Below, piece after piece: positions 27,529-36,098 of a DNA stretch of 64,000 bases. A program made the translations under genes and the position numbers. The stretch lies in the NCBI RefSeq assembly GCF_024339125.1, contig NZ_CP101417.1, positions 5,281,001 through 5,345,000 on the forward strand, given 5' to 3'. Numbering within the stretch: position 1 is the first letter of the stretch; every line of letters starts with the position of its first letter. The notes under the pieces were generated by a model. That model did not search any database, had not been told where the DNA came from, and worked only from the letters and a program-made list of their open reading frames with translations. Origin of the DNA: Xanthomonas hortorum (GTDB lineage: Bacteria; Pseudomonadota; Gammaproteobacteria; Xanthomonadales; Xanthomonadaceae).

Positions 27529-28395
27529 ATGACCAACATCGATAAAGCCGGAACGTTTCTCCTGGGTGACCGTCAGGTCACCCGCGTCGGCTACGGCGCA
27601 ATGCAGCTTGCCGGGCCTGGTGTGTTCGGCCCGCCCAAGGATCGCGATGCGGCGTTGGCGGTGCTGCGCGAAGCCATTGCGCTGGGCGTCAACCATATCG
27701 ATACCAGCGATTTCTACGGGCCGCACATCACCAATCAGCTGATCCGCGAAGCACTGCATCCGTATCCACACGATCTGACCATCGTCACCAAGATCGGTGG
27801 AGCGCGTGGCACGGATGGAGCGTGGCTGCCGGCTCACTCATCGCAGGAGCTGGTCAAGGCCGTGCACGACAACTTGCGCAACCTGGGCCTGGACGCGCTG
27901 GACGTGGTCAACCTGCGCGTGATGTTCAAGGCCCAGGAGCCGGCAGAAGGCTCCATTGCCGAGCAGTTGGAGACCTTGGTCAACCTGCAGCGCGATGGCC
28001 TGGTGCGGCATATCGGCATCAGCAACGTCACTGCAACGCAGGTGGCCGAGGCGCGCGCCATCACCGACATCGTCTGTGTGCAGAACATGTACAACATCGC
28101 GCATCGACACGACGATGAAATTATCGACGCGCTCGCGCGCGACGGCATCGCCTACGTGCCGTTCTTCCCGCTGGGCGGTTTCTCGCCGTTGCAATCGTCC
28201 ACGCTTGCCTCTGTTGCCGAGCGCCTGGCCGCAACCCCGATGCAGGTGGCACTGGCATGGCTGCTGCAGCGCTCACCCAACATCCTGCTGATCCCGGGGA
28301 CGTCGTCGGTGGCGCATCTGCGCGCGAATCTAGTTGCAGCCGAGCTGAAACTTCCGGCCGATGCCCTGGACGCATTGAACAAGATCGCAGCGTAG
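27529..28395 (+). CDS. Aldo/keto reductase, PdxI/YdbC-like
   Basis: A 288-residue NADPH-dependent (beta/alpha)8 reductase. Tetrad positions visible: D58 and Y63 (HIDTSDFYGPH) and K88 (IVTKIGG). The fourth position, His in most family members, reads DVVNLRV (N128), as in the pyridoxal-reductase-like YdbC branch. RHIGISNV and the closing LIPGTSSVAHLRANL cofactor segment are present. The start at 27529 (MTNIDKAG) fits the family; an extension to 27424 lacks sense. It lies between the accessory block and queE. Confidence 0.9.
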   Translation: MTNIDKAGTFLLGDRQVTRVGYGAMQLAGPGVFGPPKDRDAALAVLREAIALGVNHIDTSDFYGPHITNQLIREALHPYPHDLTIVTKIGGARGTDGAWLPAHSSQELVKAVHDNLRNLGLDALDVVNLRVMFKAQEPAEGSIAEQLETLVNLQRDGLVRHIGISNVTATQVAEARAITDIVCVQNMYNIAHRHDDEIIDALARDGIAYVPFFPLGGFSPLQSSTLASVAERLAATPMQVALAWLLQRSPNILLIPGTSSVAHLRANLVAAELKLPADALDALNKIAA

Positions 28396-28442
28396 AAACG
28401 CGGGGGATTGCGTCTTGGCAAGCAGCGCCTGGCAATCGGGCA

Positions 28443-29126
28443 TCAGCGCCCTGGCTCGTCGTTCCACAGCAGCTTGTGCAACTGCATCTGGAACCGCACT
28501 GGCAGACGATCGGCAACGATCCAGTCTGCCAGCTGCCGAGGAGTCACTTCGCTTTTGCTGGGCGAAAACCACACCGTGCAGCGACGGTCCAACGCATGTG
28601 CGGCGACAATTTCGCGCGACCATTCGTAATCGGCGCGGCTGCAGATCACAAACTTGATCTGGTCGCGCGCGGTCAGTAATGGCAAGTTGTCCCAGCGGTT
28701 GCGCTGTTCTTCACCGGATGCCGGTGTCTTGATGTCGACCACGCGCGAGACGCGAGGATCCACTGCAGAAACGTCCAGTGCGCCAGAGGTCTCCAGCGAG
28801 ACATCAAAGCCGGCGTCGCACAGTTTCTGCAGCAGCACCAGGCAGCGCTTCTGCGCCAATGGCTCGCCGCCGGTCACGCAGACGTGGCGCACGCCATGGC
28901 TGGCCACCTCGGCAACGATCGCATCGATATCGTGCCACTCACCGCCATGGAAAGCGTAAGCGGTGTCGCAGTAGTGGCAGCGCAGCGGGCAGCCGGTCAG
29001 GCGCACGAATACGGTCGGCCAACCGGCAGCCTCGGCCTCGCCTTGCAACGACAAAAAGATTTCGGTGATCTTCAATCGCGGCAATGGCGATTGGACGATC
29101 TCGCTGGGGACGGCGGCGGCGTTCAT
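28443..29126 (-). CDS. queE: 7-carboxy-7-deazaguanine synthase QueE
   Basis: A 227-residue radical-SAM enzyme making the deazaguanine ring in queuosine synthesis. Cluster-binding C46-x3-C50-x2-C53 (GCPLRCHYCDT), the ITEIFLSLQGEA entry and VTGGEPLAQK (SAM-binding) are all present. An upstream in-frame ATG at 29156 is less likely. It is the last gene of the leftward tol-pal run, as in many gammaproteobacteria, where queC would be expected next. Confidence 0.96.
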   Translation of the reverse strand: MNAAAVPSEIVQSPLPRLKITEIFLSLQGEAEAAGWPTVFVRLTGCPLRCHYCDTAYAFHGGEWHDIDAIVAEVASHGVRHVCVTGGEPLAQKRCLVLLQKLCDAGFDVSLETSGALDVSAVDPRVSRVVDIKTPASGEEQRNRWDNLPLLTARDQIKFVICSRADYEWSREIVAAHALDRRCTVWFSPSKSEVTPRQLADWIVADRLPVRFQMQLHKLLWNDEPGR

Positions 29127-29168
29127 AGGCAAAGTATGCGCCGCGCCCAAAGGCACCGACGCGCGGGC

Positions 29169-29993
29169 TCAGCGCAGTTGCTGGCCGAGACGGATGGACT
29201 GCAGGCGTTCCTGGGCGACGCGCGCCGCATCGGAGCCGGGATACTGCGAGACGACTTGCTGCAAGGTCTGCTGCGCTTCGTCGTTTTTGCCTTCGCCATA
29301 CTGCGACAGGCCGAGCTTCAACAAGCCGCCAGCGGCCTTGTCATGCGTGGGATAGCGGCCGACGAGATCGCGAAACTGCGCCTCGGCCAGCTGAAAATTT
29401 CGGGTGGCGTAATAGCTTTCGCCCAGCCAATACAACGCATTGGGGGTGTAGACGCCGTTCGGATAGAGCTCCAGAAAGCTCAGGAACAGTTGCGACGCAT
29501 CGTCGTACTTGCCGTTCTTCAACGCATCGAACGCCACGTTGTAAGCCGTGCGTTCTTCGTTACTGGCGGTCAGCGTGCCGGAGTCGCCATGCACACTGGG
29601 CGGCTTCTCGGAAGTTGCCGCCGCTGCAGGCCGCGCGGCCGGAGCCGGGGCTGGGGCTGGGGTGACGCTGCCGGTAGCCGGTAGCAAGGGCGGCGTTGCA
29701 CCACCTGCACCTTCCAACCGATTCAGACGCCCGTCCAGATCCAGATACTGGTCCTTGGACTGTTGTTTGAGTTGTTCGTTGTCGTGCTGCAGCTGTTCCA
29801 CCGTCGCTCGCAATCCCTGCAGGTCAGAACGCGCCTGCTGTAGCTGATTGAGAAGATCGTTGTTGGCCTGACTGTTGGCCTGCTGCTGCTCAAGAACGGC
29901 AACACGATCAGCGAGACTGGCTCGCTGCGCGTAAGCCGGCGCGGCGACCACAAGGGCCGCCGCGACGAACAGAGATGTCACTCGAAAGCGCAT
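29169..29993 (-). CDS. cpoB: Cell division coordinator CpoB (YbgF)
   Basis: A 274-residue periplasmic protein: signal peptide (cleaved after APAYA), an N-terminal trimerising coiled coil (about 25-95, Gln/Leu-rich), a Pro/Ala linker, and C-terminal TPR repeats (about 150-270: AYNVAFDALKNGKYDDASQLF, NALYWLGESYYATRNF, KLGLSQYGEGKNDEA). CpoB couples Tol-Pal constriction with peptidoglycan synthesis at division. It starts 6 bases after the pal stop. Confidence 0.95.
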   Translation of the reverse strand: MRFRVTSLFVAAALVVAAPAYAQRASLADRVAVLEQQQANSQANNDLLNQLQQARSDLQGLRATVEQLQHDNEQLKQQSKDQYLDLDGRLNRLEGAGGATPPLLPATGSVTPAPAPAPAARPAAAATSEKPPSVHGDSGTLTASNEERTAYNVAFDALKNGKYDDASQLFLSFLELYPNGVYTPNALYWLGESYYATRNFQLAEAQFRDLVGRYPTHDKAAGGLLKLGLSQYGEGKNDEAQQTLQQVVSQYPGSDAARVAQERLQSIRLGQQLR

Positions 29994-29999
29994 CGCTTC

Positions 30000-30518
30000 T
30001 TACTGAGCCGTGTACACGATTTCGACGCGACGGTTCTGCGACCAGCAGCTTTCGCTGGTTTCGGTGCAGACCGGACGCTCTTCACCGTAGCTGACGACGG
30101 TCAGCTGGCTGGCGGAACCGCCAGCAGCCTGCAGCGACGACGACACGGCATTGCCGCGACGCTCGCCCAGGCCCATGTTGTACTCACGCGAGCCGCGCTC
30201 GTCGGCATTACCCTGCAGGGTGATGCGCGAGGAAGGACGGTCACGCAGGTACTTGGCGTGGCAAGCCATGATGGCCTGGAATTCCGGCTTCAGGGAGTCC
30301 TGATCCAGATCGAAGTAGACAACGCGCTGGCGCAGGCAGGCATCGGTATCCAGGTCGCCCGGGCCGTACAGGCCAGAGGTTGCCGGGCCGGTGGGAACGG
30401 AGGAACCGGTGGTGGTGTCGGTCGGAGCAGGCGGAGTTTCCTTCACCTTTTTCGAACAACCAGCCAGCACGGCAACAGACAGCAGGGAGACAAGCAAGAC
30501 GCGGGTGGACTTGTTCAT
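30000..30518 (-). CDS. pal: Peptidoglycan-associated lipoprotein Pal
   Basis: A 172-residue outer-membrane lipoprotein. Lipobox VAVLAGC (Cys about residue 20), a Pro/Thr-rich linker, then an OmpA-like peptidoglycan-binding domain with VYFDLDQDSLKPEF, LQGNADERGSREYNMGLGERR and QNRRVEIVY. It anchors the outer membrane to the wall and works with TolB and TolA. ATG at 30518 gives the standard signal peptide. Confidence 0.97.
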   Translation of the reverse strand: MNKSTRVLLVSLLSVAVLAGCSKKVKETPPAPTDTTTGSSVPTGPATSGLYGPGDLDTDACLRQRVVYFDLDQDSLKPEFQAIMACHAKYLRDRPSSRITLQGNADERGSREYNMGLGERRGNAVSSSLQAAGGSASQLTVVSYGEERPVCTETSESCWSQNRRVEIVYTAQ

Positions 30519-30574
30519 GGGATACCTATGGTGGCTCCTGGGCCAATGGGGTTTAACGCAGCGAAATATTAACA

Positions 30575-31894
30575 TTAATGCGCGGTTCGGTAAGGCCCCC
30601 ATGCAGGTTCTCTTACATCACCATCGGCCAGGACCAGACGCTGGCGTACCCGAGCGTCGGAAGAGACGGCATACAGCACGCCCCGGCCACCCTCGCGAGC
30701 GGCGTACAGAATCATGCTGGCGTTGGGCGCGAAGCTCGGCGATTCGTCCAGCGAACCCGGCGAAATCGTGCTCCAGCTGGGCGAACCCAGGCTGCGATCC
30801 ATCATGGCGATACGGTAGGTATTGCCGCTGCCCTGCGCCACGGCGACCTTTTTGCCGTCGAACGAGACGCTGGCAGTGGCGTTGTAATTGCCCTGGAAGG
30901 TCACGCGGTTGGCGCTGCCGCCGCTTGCAGCCACCTGATAGATCTGCGGGCGACCGCCGCGATCGGAGGTGAAGTAGATGCTGCCGCCATCCGGCGCCCA
31001 GGTCGGCTCGGTGTCGATGCCGAAGTGGTTGGTCAGCTGGGTCAGCTGCTTGCTGCCCAGATCCATCACATAGATCTCCGGGTTGCCGCTGCGCGACAGC
31101 GCCAGCGCAAGGCGACGGCCATCGGGCGAGAACGAGGGCGCACCATTGATGCCACGGAAGCTGGAGACCAGTTCACGCGCACCGGTGGAGATGTCCTGCA
31201 GATAGATCGAGGAATTGCCGCGCTCGAAGCTCACATAGGCCAGCTTCTTGCCGTCCGGGCTCCAGTTCGGCGACAGCAACGGCTCGGCCGAACGCACGAT
31301 GGTCTGCGGGTTGTAGCCATCCGAATCGGCCACCATCAGCGCAAAACGCATCGAACCGCCACTACCGCTGGCAGTGACATAGGCAATGCGGGTCCAGAAC
31401 GCGCCACGCACGCCGGTGATCTTTTCGTAGATCGCATCGGCCATCTGATGCGAGACATCGCGCATCGCATTGGCGCGTGCGGTCATCGCCAGGCCAAGCA
31501 GGCGCTCGCCCTTGGCCACGTCGAACAGTTCGTACTCGACGCGGTAAGCGCCTTCGCCGGCATCCATCACGCGGCCAACCACGATGTAGTTCTGCTTGAG
31601 CGTGCGCCAGGTCTGGAACTGCACCTCTGTCCCACGGGTCGGCTTTTCGACGATCTGCGCGGCCGGCAAGGTCCGGAACTGGCCGGAGCGGTCCAGATCG
31701 GCGCCAACCACGGCCGCCACATCGGTCTGCGGCGCGGTGCCTGAGCCCTGGTAGGCCATCGGAATGACAGCGATCGGCGTAGCCGAAGCGCTACCGCCGA
31801 CGATATCGATAGTGAGCCCCTGCTGCTGCGCGAGGGCACTCAGCGGAAGCAACAAGGCGGTCAGGGCAGCTAACCAACGCAGCGGTTTTTTCAT
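30575..31894 (-). CDS. tolB: Tol-Pal system protein TolB
   Basis: A 439-residue periplasmic protein: signal peptide (MKKPLRWLAALTALLLPLSALA), an N-terminal alpha/beta domain (about 25-160) and a six-bladed beta propeller with repeated LSPNWSPDGKKLAYVS, PSFSPDGRRLALALS and PTWAPDGGSIYFTS units. It binds Pal and is released by TolA. ATG at 31894 is chosen because longer frames precede the signal peptide with arginine-rich noise. Confidence 0.97.
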   Translation of the reverse strand: MKKPLRWLAALTALLLPLSALAQQQGLTIDIVGGSASATPIAVIPMAYQGSGTAPQTDVAAVVGADLDRSGQFRTLPAAQIVEKPTRGTEVQFQTWRTLKQNYIVVGRVMDAGEGAYRVEYELFDVAKGERLLGLAMTARANAMRDVSHQMADAIYEKITGVRGAFWTRIAYVTASGSGGSMRFALMVADSDGYNPQTIVRSAEPLLSPNWSPDGKKLAYVSFERGNSSIYLQDISTGARELVSSFRGINGAPSFSPDGRRLALALSRSGNPEIYVMDLGSKQLTQLTNHFGIDTEPTWAPDGGSIYFTSDRGGRPQIYQVAASGGSANRVTFQGNYNATASVSFDGKKVAVAQGSGNTYRIAMMDRSLGSPSWSTISPGSLDESPSFAPNASMILYAAREGGRGVLYAVSSDARVRQRLVLADGDVREPAWGPYRTAH

Positions 31895-32051
31895 GGACGG
31901 CTCGGATCGGGCAGGAAAAGTGTGCAAGAGATACCAATCAACGAGTGAACATACTCGCAATCGTGAACGAGACAGCGTGAAAGTGGAGCGAGTGGCCGCA
32001 GACAGCACGACACCTCTGTATTGCCAACCGACCGGTCGTCCAGACCGGCCG

Positions 32052-33092
32052 TTACTGATCCTGCGCAGTGAACACAAAGGTCAGATTGCGCTGGAACACC
32101 GATTCGTAGCCGCGATACGGCAACGGCTGCGCGCTCAACACGGCGGCCTCGATCGAGCGCTGACCCGCTTCGTCGTACGGACAGCCCGGCGCGACCTTGG
32201 CTTCCATCACCTGCCCGCCCGGCAACTGGCGGATGTTGATGGTGCATTTCTGACCCGGCGGCACCGACGGCGGGCGCACCCACTGCCCCAACACCTTTTG
32301 CTGGATGGCCGCAGCGTACTTGGCCGACAGGTCGGTGTTGGTGCCGCCCTGCCCTGCAGTCGGTTGGGCAGTGGCAGCGGCGGCCGAAGACGCCTGCTGC
32401 GCACGTGCGGCGGCCACCTGGCGCAGCTTCTGCTCGGCCAGTGCGGCTTCCTTGGTGGCCTGTTCGCGCTGCCGGCGGATATCGGCGATCTTCTTTTGGC
32501 GTTCGGCGTCTTCGGCCTGCTGCGCGGCAGCCTGCTTCTTCTTGGCGTCGGCTTCTTCCTGCTGCTTGGCCAGGCGCAGCTTCTGCTCGGCCTCTTCCTG
32601 GCGTTTGCGCTCGGTGAGGTCGATCTGCTCCTGACGGCGCTTGGCTTCCTGCTCCTGCTTGGCCTTTTCTGCCGATAGCGCAAGCGCATCGACACGCTCC
32701 TGATCGACCTTGTCCGGCTGGGCCACGCGTTCCTGGGCCTGCGCCTGTTGCGGCGTGGGCGCATCCTGCGGGCGCGGCTCGGGGATCGGCTGCGGTGGCG
32801 GCACGCTTTCTTCCGGCGCGGGCTCAGGCACCGGAGCGGGCGGTGGCGGCGGCGTCTCCACCGGGGTCGCCTTCAACGCCTGCCGCGCAACGCGCGCTTC
32901 GGCTGCGGACACGTCCAGCGAGGCTTCCATGCTGGGATCGCCAGCGGCCGGCTCAACCGAACGCTCGGGCGACCACAGCCAGCCGGCGATGAACACCAGC
33001 GCGACCAGGACGTGCACGACCAAGGCCAGCACGACTGGTCGCAACCAGCCATCCTCGCGCGCGGTCTGCGTGGGGAGTGCGTCAGCGTGCAT
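32052..33092 (-). CDS. tolA: Energy-transducing protein TolA
   Basis: A 346-residue inner-membrane protein: N-terminal helix (VVLALVVHVLVALVFIAGW, about 20-38), a Pro-rich spacer, a long Lys/Glu/Gln/Ala-rich helical domain (about 110-240) and a C-terminal TonB-like domain (PSVPPGQKCTINIRQLPGG). It transmits proton-motive force from TolQR across the periplasm. Its ATG lies inside the tolR end (11-base overlap); GTG at 33107 is an alternative. Confidence 0.95.
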   Translation of the reverse strand: MHADALPTQTAREDGWLRPVVLALVVHVLVALVFIAGWLWSPERSVEPAAGDPSMEASLDVSAAEARVARQALKATPVETPPPPPAPVPEPAPEESVPPPQPIPEPRPQDAPTPQQAQAQERVAQPDKVDQERVDALALSAEKAKQEQEAKRRQEQIDLTERKRQEEAEQKLRLAKQQEEADAKKKQAAAQQAEDAERQKKIADIRRQREQATKEAALAEQKLRQVAAARAQQASSAAAATAQPTAGQGGTNTDLSAKYAAAIQQKVLGQWVRPPSVPPGQKCTINIRQLPGGQVMEAKVAPGCPYDEAGQRSIEAAVLSAQPLPYRGYESVFQRNLTFVFTAQDQ

Positions 33093-33531
33093 CGCTGCCT
33101 GCAGCACCGCCGGAGTCGGAAATCAGGCCAACCTTTTCGACCTTGGCCTGCTTGAGCACGTCGATGGCATCCATGATCTTTTGATAGGGGGCGGCGCGAT
33201 CGCCGGCCACCACCACGCGGGCCTCCTTGTCCTGCGCCACGATGGCGGCCAGCTGCGCCTGCAGCGCGGCCACGTCCATTGCCTGCGGCTTGCCCTTGGG
33301 CAACTGCAGTGCGAGCTGGCCGTCGGCGGCCACCACCACCACGATCGGATCCTGCTTGCTCTCCAACGCCTTGGCGCGCGAGCTCGGCAGATTGACGTCG
33401 GTGCTAAGGGTCAACAGCGGCGCGGTCACCATGAAGATGATCAACAGCACCAGCATCACGTCGATGTACGGCACGACGTTGATGTCGGATTTGAGCTTGC
33501 GCTTCTTGCGGCGGGAAATACTGGAAATCAT
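33082..33531 (-). CDS. tolR: Tol-Pal system protein TolR
   Basis: A 149-residue ExbD-family protein. A short basic cytoplasmic part (SRRKKRKLKS) leads to one membrane helix, INVVPYIDVMLVLLIIFMV, with the proton-carrying Asp (D24), then a periplasmic domain. It forms the ion-driven motor with TolQ. Confidence 0.96.
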   Translation of the reverse strand: MISSISRRKKRKLKSDINVVPYIDVMLVLLIIFMVTAPLLTLSTDVNLPSSRAKALESKQDPIVVVVAADGQLALQLPKGKPQAMDVAALQAQLAAIVAQDKEARVVVAGDRAAPYQKIMDAIDVLKQAKVEKVGLISDSGGAAGSDAR

Positions 33532-33555
33532 CGCGACACGTTCCTAATTAATCCC

Positions 33556-33622
33556 CCGCACATGCGTGTGCGGACTGCTCCGAGGGACTCGTCCATCCTG
33601 TCCCCGCACACGAAGGTGCGGG
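33556..33622 (-). repeat. Pair of related hairpins between tolQ and tolR
   Basis: Two stem-loops in the 139-base tolQ-tolR gap: CCGCACA/TGTGCGG (33556-33573) and CCCGCAC/GTGCGGG (33603-33622). Both use a CCGCAC arm, so either left arm can pair with either right arm. Such structures could tune mRNA stability within the operon. Confidence 0.6.
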
Positions 33623-33670
33623 CGTCTGCGAGGCACTCGCATGCAAGCCGGCTGTTGCGAGGGAGCGGCA

Positions 33671-34450
33671 TCACTCGTCGGCGCCGGCCTGGCGCTGCAG
33701 GATCGAGCTGAACTCGTCGGCGAAGGTTTCGTAACGCACCGACAGCCGTTCCACGCGGGTAGTGAAGCGGTTGTAGGCCCACACGGCGGGAATCGCCACG
33801 AACAGGCCGATGGCAGTGGCGAACAAGGCTTCGGAGATACCCGGTGCGACTGCAGCGATACCGGCCTGTTCGCCGCTGCTGACCATGTCGTGCATGGTCA
33901 CCATGATGCCGAACACGGTACCGACCAGGCCGACATACGGCGCGGTGGAGCCGATATTGGCCAGCAGTTCGAGATTGCGCTCGAGCTGGTCGACTTCGCG
34001 GGTGAACGCGGTGCGCATGGCGCGCTGGGCGCCTTCCAGCTGCACCCGGCCATCCAGGCGACGGCGATCGCGCAGGCGCGAAAATTCGCGGAAGCCGCTT
34101 TCGAACATCGACTCCAGGCCGCCGACGGTGCGGTTGCGATCGGTGGCCGAGGCGTACAGCTTGGCCAGATCGGCGCCGGACCAGAAGCGGTTTTCGAACT
34201 CGTCCGCCTCGCGGTTGGCCTGCTTGAAGGCGCGCGCCTTGCGGAAAATGATCACCCAGCTGATGAACGAGCCGATCAGCAGCAACAGCACGATGATCTT
34301 GACCGGGATGCTCGCCCGCAGGATCAACTCGACATAGTTGATGCCGCTATTGTGCGCCACACTGGCGGTCTGTGCCGCAGCGGCGGCAACGTCCTGCGGT
34401 AGTGCTTCCACTACCGTGTCCTGCAGGGCCAGGAGCAATGCAATCGACAT
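33671..34450 (-). CDS. tolQ: Tol-Pal system protein TolQ
   Basis: A 259-residue ExbB-family protein with three membrane helices: one near residues 48-70 (IIVLLLLIGSFISWVIIF) and two in the C-terminal half (YVGLVGTVFGIMVTM and ALFATAIGLFVAIPAVWAY), with the large cytoplasmic loop between the first and second. The conserved GLxGTVxGI pattern is present. It follows ybgC by 11 bases. Confidence 0.96.
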   Translation of the reverse strand: MSIALLLALQDTVVEALPQDVAAAAAQTASVAHNSGINYVELILRASIPVKIIVLLLLIGSFISWVIIFRKARAFKQANREADEFENRFWSGADLAKLYASATDRNRTVGGLESMFESGFREFSRLRDRRRLDGRVQLEGAQRAMRTAFTREVDQLERNLELLANIGSTAPYVGLVGTVFGIMVTMHDMVSSGEQAGIAAVAPGISEALFATAIGLFVAIPAVWAYNRFTTRVERLSVRYETFADEFSSILQRQAGADE

Positions 34451-34461
34451 CCGTTTGTTCC

Positions 34462-34893
34462 TCAGTCTTCTGATTCTGTGGTTTCTAAAGCTTTCAACAC
34501 GTCGTATAGCGCATCGTCCATGCCGCGCGGGCGGAAGTCGCTGGCACTGAGTGCGGCAATGCGCACCTGCGCGGTCAGCAGCACTTCGCCCTCGCGACGC
34601 ACCGACTGCGCGAACAGCAGGCTGGCACGTTTACATCTGAGCAGGACCGCCGACACCGACAGCGCGTCGTCGAGCCGGGCCGGCTTGAGGAAATCCAGTT
34701 GCATCGAGCGGACCGCGAACACCAGATCGTGCTGCTGGCGCAGGCGTTCCTGCTCATAACCGAGTGCGCGCATCCATTCCGTGCGCGCCCGTTCCATGAA
34801 GGCGACGTAGCGCGCGTGGTAGACCACCCCACCGGCGTCGGTATCTTCCCAATACACGCGTGTCGGCCAACTGAATCGGGGATCAACCGACAT
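34462..34893 (-). CDS. ybgC: Acyl-CoA thioesterase YbgC
   Basis: A 143-residue hotdog-fold thioesterase. The active-site segment [26 protein letters not shown] has the family's Asp ([12 protein letters not shown]). It hydrolyses acyl-CoA and is the usual first gene of tol-pal operons. It overlaps the ruvB end by 11 bases. Confidence 0.95.
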   Translation of the reverse strand: MSVDPRFSWPTRVYWEDTDAGGVVYHARYVAFMERARTEWMRALGYEQERLRQQHDLVFAVRSMQLDFLKPARLDDALSVSAVLLRCKRASLLFAQSVRREGEVLLTAQVRIAALSASDFRPRGMDDALYDVLKALETTESED

Positions 34894-35920
34894 CCTCGTC
34901 CTCCACGAACAGGTCCGGTGCCGGCGCTGCCTTGGGCTTGAGCCCGAGATGGCGATAGGCCTTGTTGGTGGCCATGCGCCCGCGCGCGGTGCGGATCAGA
35001 AAGCCCTGCTGGATCAGGTAGGGCTCGATCACGTCTTCCAGGGTGCCGCGTTCTTCCGACAGCGAGGCGGCCAGCGATTCCACCCCGACCGGGCCGCCGT
35101 CGAAGTGATCGACGATCACCCGCAGCATGCGCCGGTCGAGCTCGTCAAAACCTTCCGGGTCGACCTTGAGCATCTGCATCGCCGCCTGCGCCACCGGCAG
35201 ATCGATATGCCCGGACGCCTTGACCTGGGCGAAGTCGCGCACCCGCCGCAGCAGCCGGTTGGCGATGCGCGGGGTGCCGCGCGCGCGGCGCGCGATCTCG
35301 GCGGCGCCATCGGGCGTGCAGTCGATGCCCAGGATTGCGGCAGAGCGGATCACGATGCGGGTCAGCTCTTCCGGCGAATAGAACTCCAGCCGCTGCACAA
35401 TGCCGAAGCGGTCGCGCAAGGGCGCGGTCAGCAGGCCGGCACGGGTGGTGGCGCCGATCAGGGTGAACGGCGGCAGGTCGATCTTGATCGAGCGCGCGGC
35501 CGGGCCGTCGCCGATCATGATGTCGATCTGGAAATCTTCCATCGCCGGATACAGCACTTCTTCCACCACTGGCGAGAGCCGGTGGATCTCGTCGATGAAC
35601 AGCACATCGTGCGGCTGCAGGTTGGTCAGCAGCGCGGCCAGATCACCGGCTTTTTCGATCACCGGGCCGGAGGTCGAACGCAGGCTCACCCCGAGTTCGT
35701 TAGCGATGACGTGACTGAGCGTGGTCTTGCCCAAGCCCGGCGGGCCGAAGATCAACACATGATCCATCGCTTCGCCGCGCGCCTTGGCCGCCTGGATGTA
35801 GATATCCATCTGCTCGCGCACCGGCTGCTGGCCGAGATAATCGGCAAGTCGCTTGGGGCGGATGCTCGCATCGGCGGCATCGTCTTCCCGGGTGGCACTG
35901 CTGGCGATGATGCGGTCCAT
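34883..35920 (-). CDS. ruvB: Holliday-junction branch-migration motor RuvB
   Basis: A 345-residue AAA+ ATPase: Walker [11 protein letters not shown], Walker [12 protein letters not shown], sensor [19 protein letters not shown], and the C-terminal winged helix ([31 protein letters not shown], read in segments). It drives branch migration with RuvA. ATG at 35920 (MDRIIAS) is the family start; the longer frame only adds the intergenic heptamer repeats. Confidence 0.98.
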   Translation of the reverse strand: MDRIIASSATREDDAADASIRPKRLADYLGQQPVREQMDIYIQAAKARGEAMDHVLIFGPPGLGKTTLSHVIANELGVSLRSTSGPVIEKAGDLAALLTNLQPHDVLFIDEIHRLSPVVEEVLYPAMEDFQIDIMIGDGPAARSIKIDLPPFTLIGATTRAGLLTAPLRDRFGIVQRLEFYSPEELTRIVIRSAAILGIDCTPDGAAEIARRARGTPRIANRLLRRVRDFAQVKASGHIDLPVAQAAMQMLKVDPEGFDELDRRMLRVIVDHFDGGPVGVESLAASLSEERGTLEDVIEPYLIQQGFLIRTARGRMATNKAYRHLGLKPKAAPAPDLFVEDEDVG

Positions 35921-35930
35921 TGAAAAGCCG

Positions 35931-36080
35931 GGAATGGGGAATCGAGAATGGGGAATCGAGCGGACAATAGTAGCGGTTACCGGCACGGCTGGTGCCCTTT
36001 TCAGCCGCCGCCGAGTGTCTCGGGCTGGCGCAGGCCGTTGCTTTTCCTATTCCCCATTCCCGTCTCCCGATTCCCAAGGC
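35931..36080. repeat. Inverted pair of ATTCCCG-type heptamer arrays (ruvB-kup)
   Basis: GGGAATGGGGAATCGAG-type units at about 35931-35962 face ATTCCCCATTCCCG-type units at about 36048-36078, so the stretch can fold into a long hairpin. The same element type is seen at 38.8, 39.4 and 41.7 kb. Confidence 0.8.
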
Positions 36081-36098
36081 CGCGACGCTGTTGCGGCC

